Shown here in pieces: positions 63,146 through 64,000 of a DNA stretch of 64,000 nucleotides. Numbering within the stretch: position 1 is the stretch's first letter; each line of letters opens with the position of its first letter. The stretch is from Coniferiporia sulphurascens (taxonomy: Eukaryota > Basidiomycota > Agaricomycetes > Hymenochaetales > Hymenochaetaceae), in assembly GCA_002794785.1 (NCBI GenBank), contig NBBA01000001.1, positions 2,356,001 through 2,420,000 of the forward strand, given 5' to 3'. The position numbers and the translations under genes are program-made. The notes under the pieces were generated by a model. It saw nothing but the letters and a program-made list of their open reading frames with translations, was not told the origin of the DNA and made no database searches.

Positions 63146-63950
63146 ATGTCACTGCTGGCAGCCCTTCGCACCGCTTCAAGGCCAGCTCTCCGCGCCTCAT
63201 ACCAGGCAGCGACGAGGCGCCAGCAACGCCTGACACCGTTCGTCCGGACCCTCGTCAGTGAGTAATACCATCCTGCACGGTCGGGACTGCTTTAGGCAGT
63301 TCAAGACTGACTCACCCCCGTGCTGCTGTCCACAGCGAAAAAATACACAATTGACCACGAGGCCGTCGTATTTGACGACGCGACGAACGTTGGTACTATC
63401 TCTATTACTGACTACGCTCAGTCAAGCCTGGGGGATGTTGTCTTCGTTGAACTGCCGTCGGTCGGAACTCAGGTGTCCGCAGGTGGTGAGCTAGCGTCCT
63501 CGCCGGAGACATGCTCAGTACTTAATCACGGTGTCTTTTTAGACCAGATTGGCGCTGTGGAGAGTGTGAAGGCTGCATCAGATATTGTTGAGTGCTCGCT
63601 GGTGAAGCACCCATGTTATATGGCTAATAGGAAGTTCTATATCTCATAAAGTATTCTCCCGTGTCCGGAACTGTGGAGGAGGTCAACGAAGGGCTCGGTG
63701 ATCAGCCCAGCTTAATTAACAAGTCTCCCGAGGACAAAGGTTAGCGTTGCACCTCGTTCTCCGCGGTGCCATCTTAACGGTTTTGCACTTACGTCTTCAG
63801 CATGGCTTTGCAAGATAAAACTCAACAACCCCAAGGAGGTAAGTAATCTAGGAAATGCCTCGCAAAGACCCTCCCTCAGATTATTCCCCACCACAGGTCG
63901 AGGAGCTGATGGATGCCGAAGCGTACAAGGCGCACTGCGAGTCCTCGTAG
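63146..63950 (+). CDS. GCV3: glycine cleavage system H protein, mitochondrial
   Basis: Lipoyl carrier of the glycine decarboxylase complex. The predicted length is 161 residues from six exons: 63146-63257, 63336-63485, 63543-63586, 63652-63739, 63801-63838 and 63897-63950; every join keeps frame. It starts with an Arg/Ala presequence ([20 protein letters not shown]). The core reads [20 protein letters not shown], then [18 protein letters not shown], with the Lys of ESVKAAS as the lipoylation site. It ends [20 protein letters not shown]. The donor after GATATT is GTTGAG, a weak site, but it alone gives DIYSPV. Complete within the window. Confidence 0.95.
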
Positions 63951-64000
63951 ACGAGGAGAGGCCTTCATTTATTTAGAATTTAGAGTAGTGTCGAATGCAC

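Overview
The window is a gene-dense piece of fungal nuclear chromosome. Nearly every gene is split by short GT..AG introns of about 45-65 nt, intergenic gaps are usually 100-900 bp, and the proteins are of fungal type (fungal CSL, Mrh4-like helicase, Med5, Cys-rich F-box, golgin). Gene structure and protein style suggest a mushroom-forming basidiomycete (Agaricomycetes); this is an inference, not a species call. I find 29 protein genes and no convincing tRNA, rRNA, transposon or CRISPR array.

Layout. 0-10.3 kb: peroxisomal ABC-D half transporter, FG nucleoporin Nup54/57, CCA-adding enzyme, acyl-protein-thioesterase-like hydrolase, COX subunit VIa. 11-22.6 kb: small secreted GPI-type protein, Vps20 (ESCRT-III), U-box cyclophilin, a Med5-like Mediator subunit, CDF zinc transporter, eIF3h. 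23-27.3 kb: two secreted double-psi beta-barrel (RlpA/barwin-like) paralogues, head to head. 27.5-46.9 kb: Cys-rich F-box protein, ribulose-5-phosphate 3-epimerase, DXD glycosyltransferase, pyruvate kinase, CSL (RBP-J-type) factor, an unknown protein, a TMEM198-like membrane protein and an Mrh4-like helicase. 47-53 kb: tandem MFS sugar transporters. 53.2-64 kb: tiny membrane protein, PPR protein, GRIP golgin, mitochondrial EF-Tu, Pex14 and glycine-cleavage H protein.

The first 31 kb has strongly alternating strands with short shared promoters; then eight consecutive genes (31.9-53.0 kb) lie on the minus strand. There is no operon and no obvious biosynthetic cluster. Loose themes are mitochondrial gene expression and respiration (CCA1, COX13, MRH4-like, PPR, TUF1, GCV3, possibly the Mim2-like protein), peroxisome function (ABC-D, Pex14) and central sugar metabolism (RPE, PYK, two sugar transporters). 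The most unusual locus is the DPBB pair, one member carrying a very large Ser/Gly/Asn linker and the other an apparent reading-frame break. Exon joins were worked out by eye from splice consensus and family conservation, so gene limits are firmer than internal exon limits.
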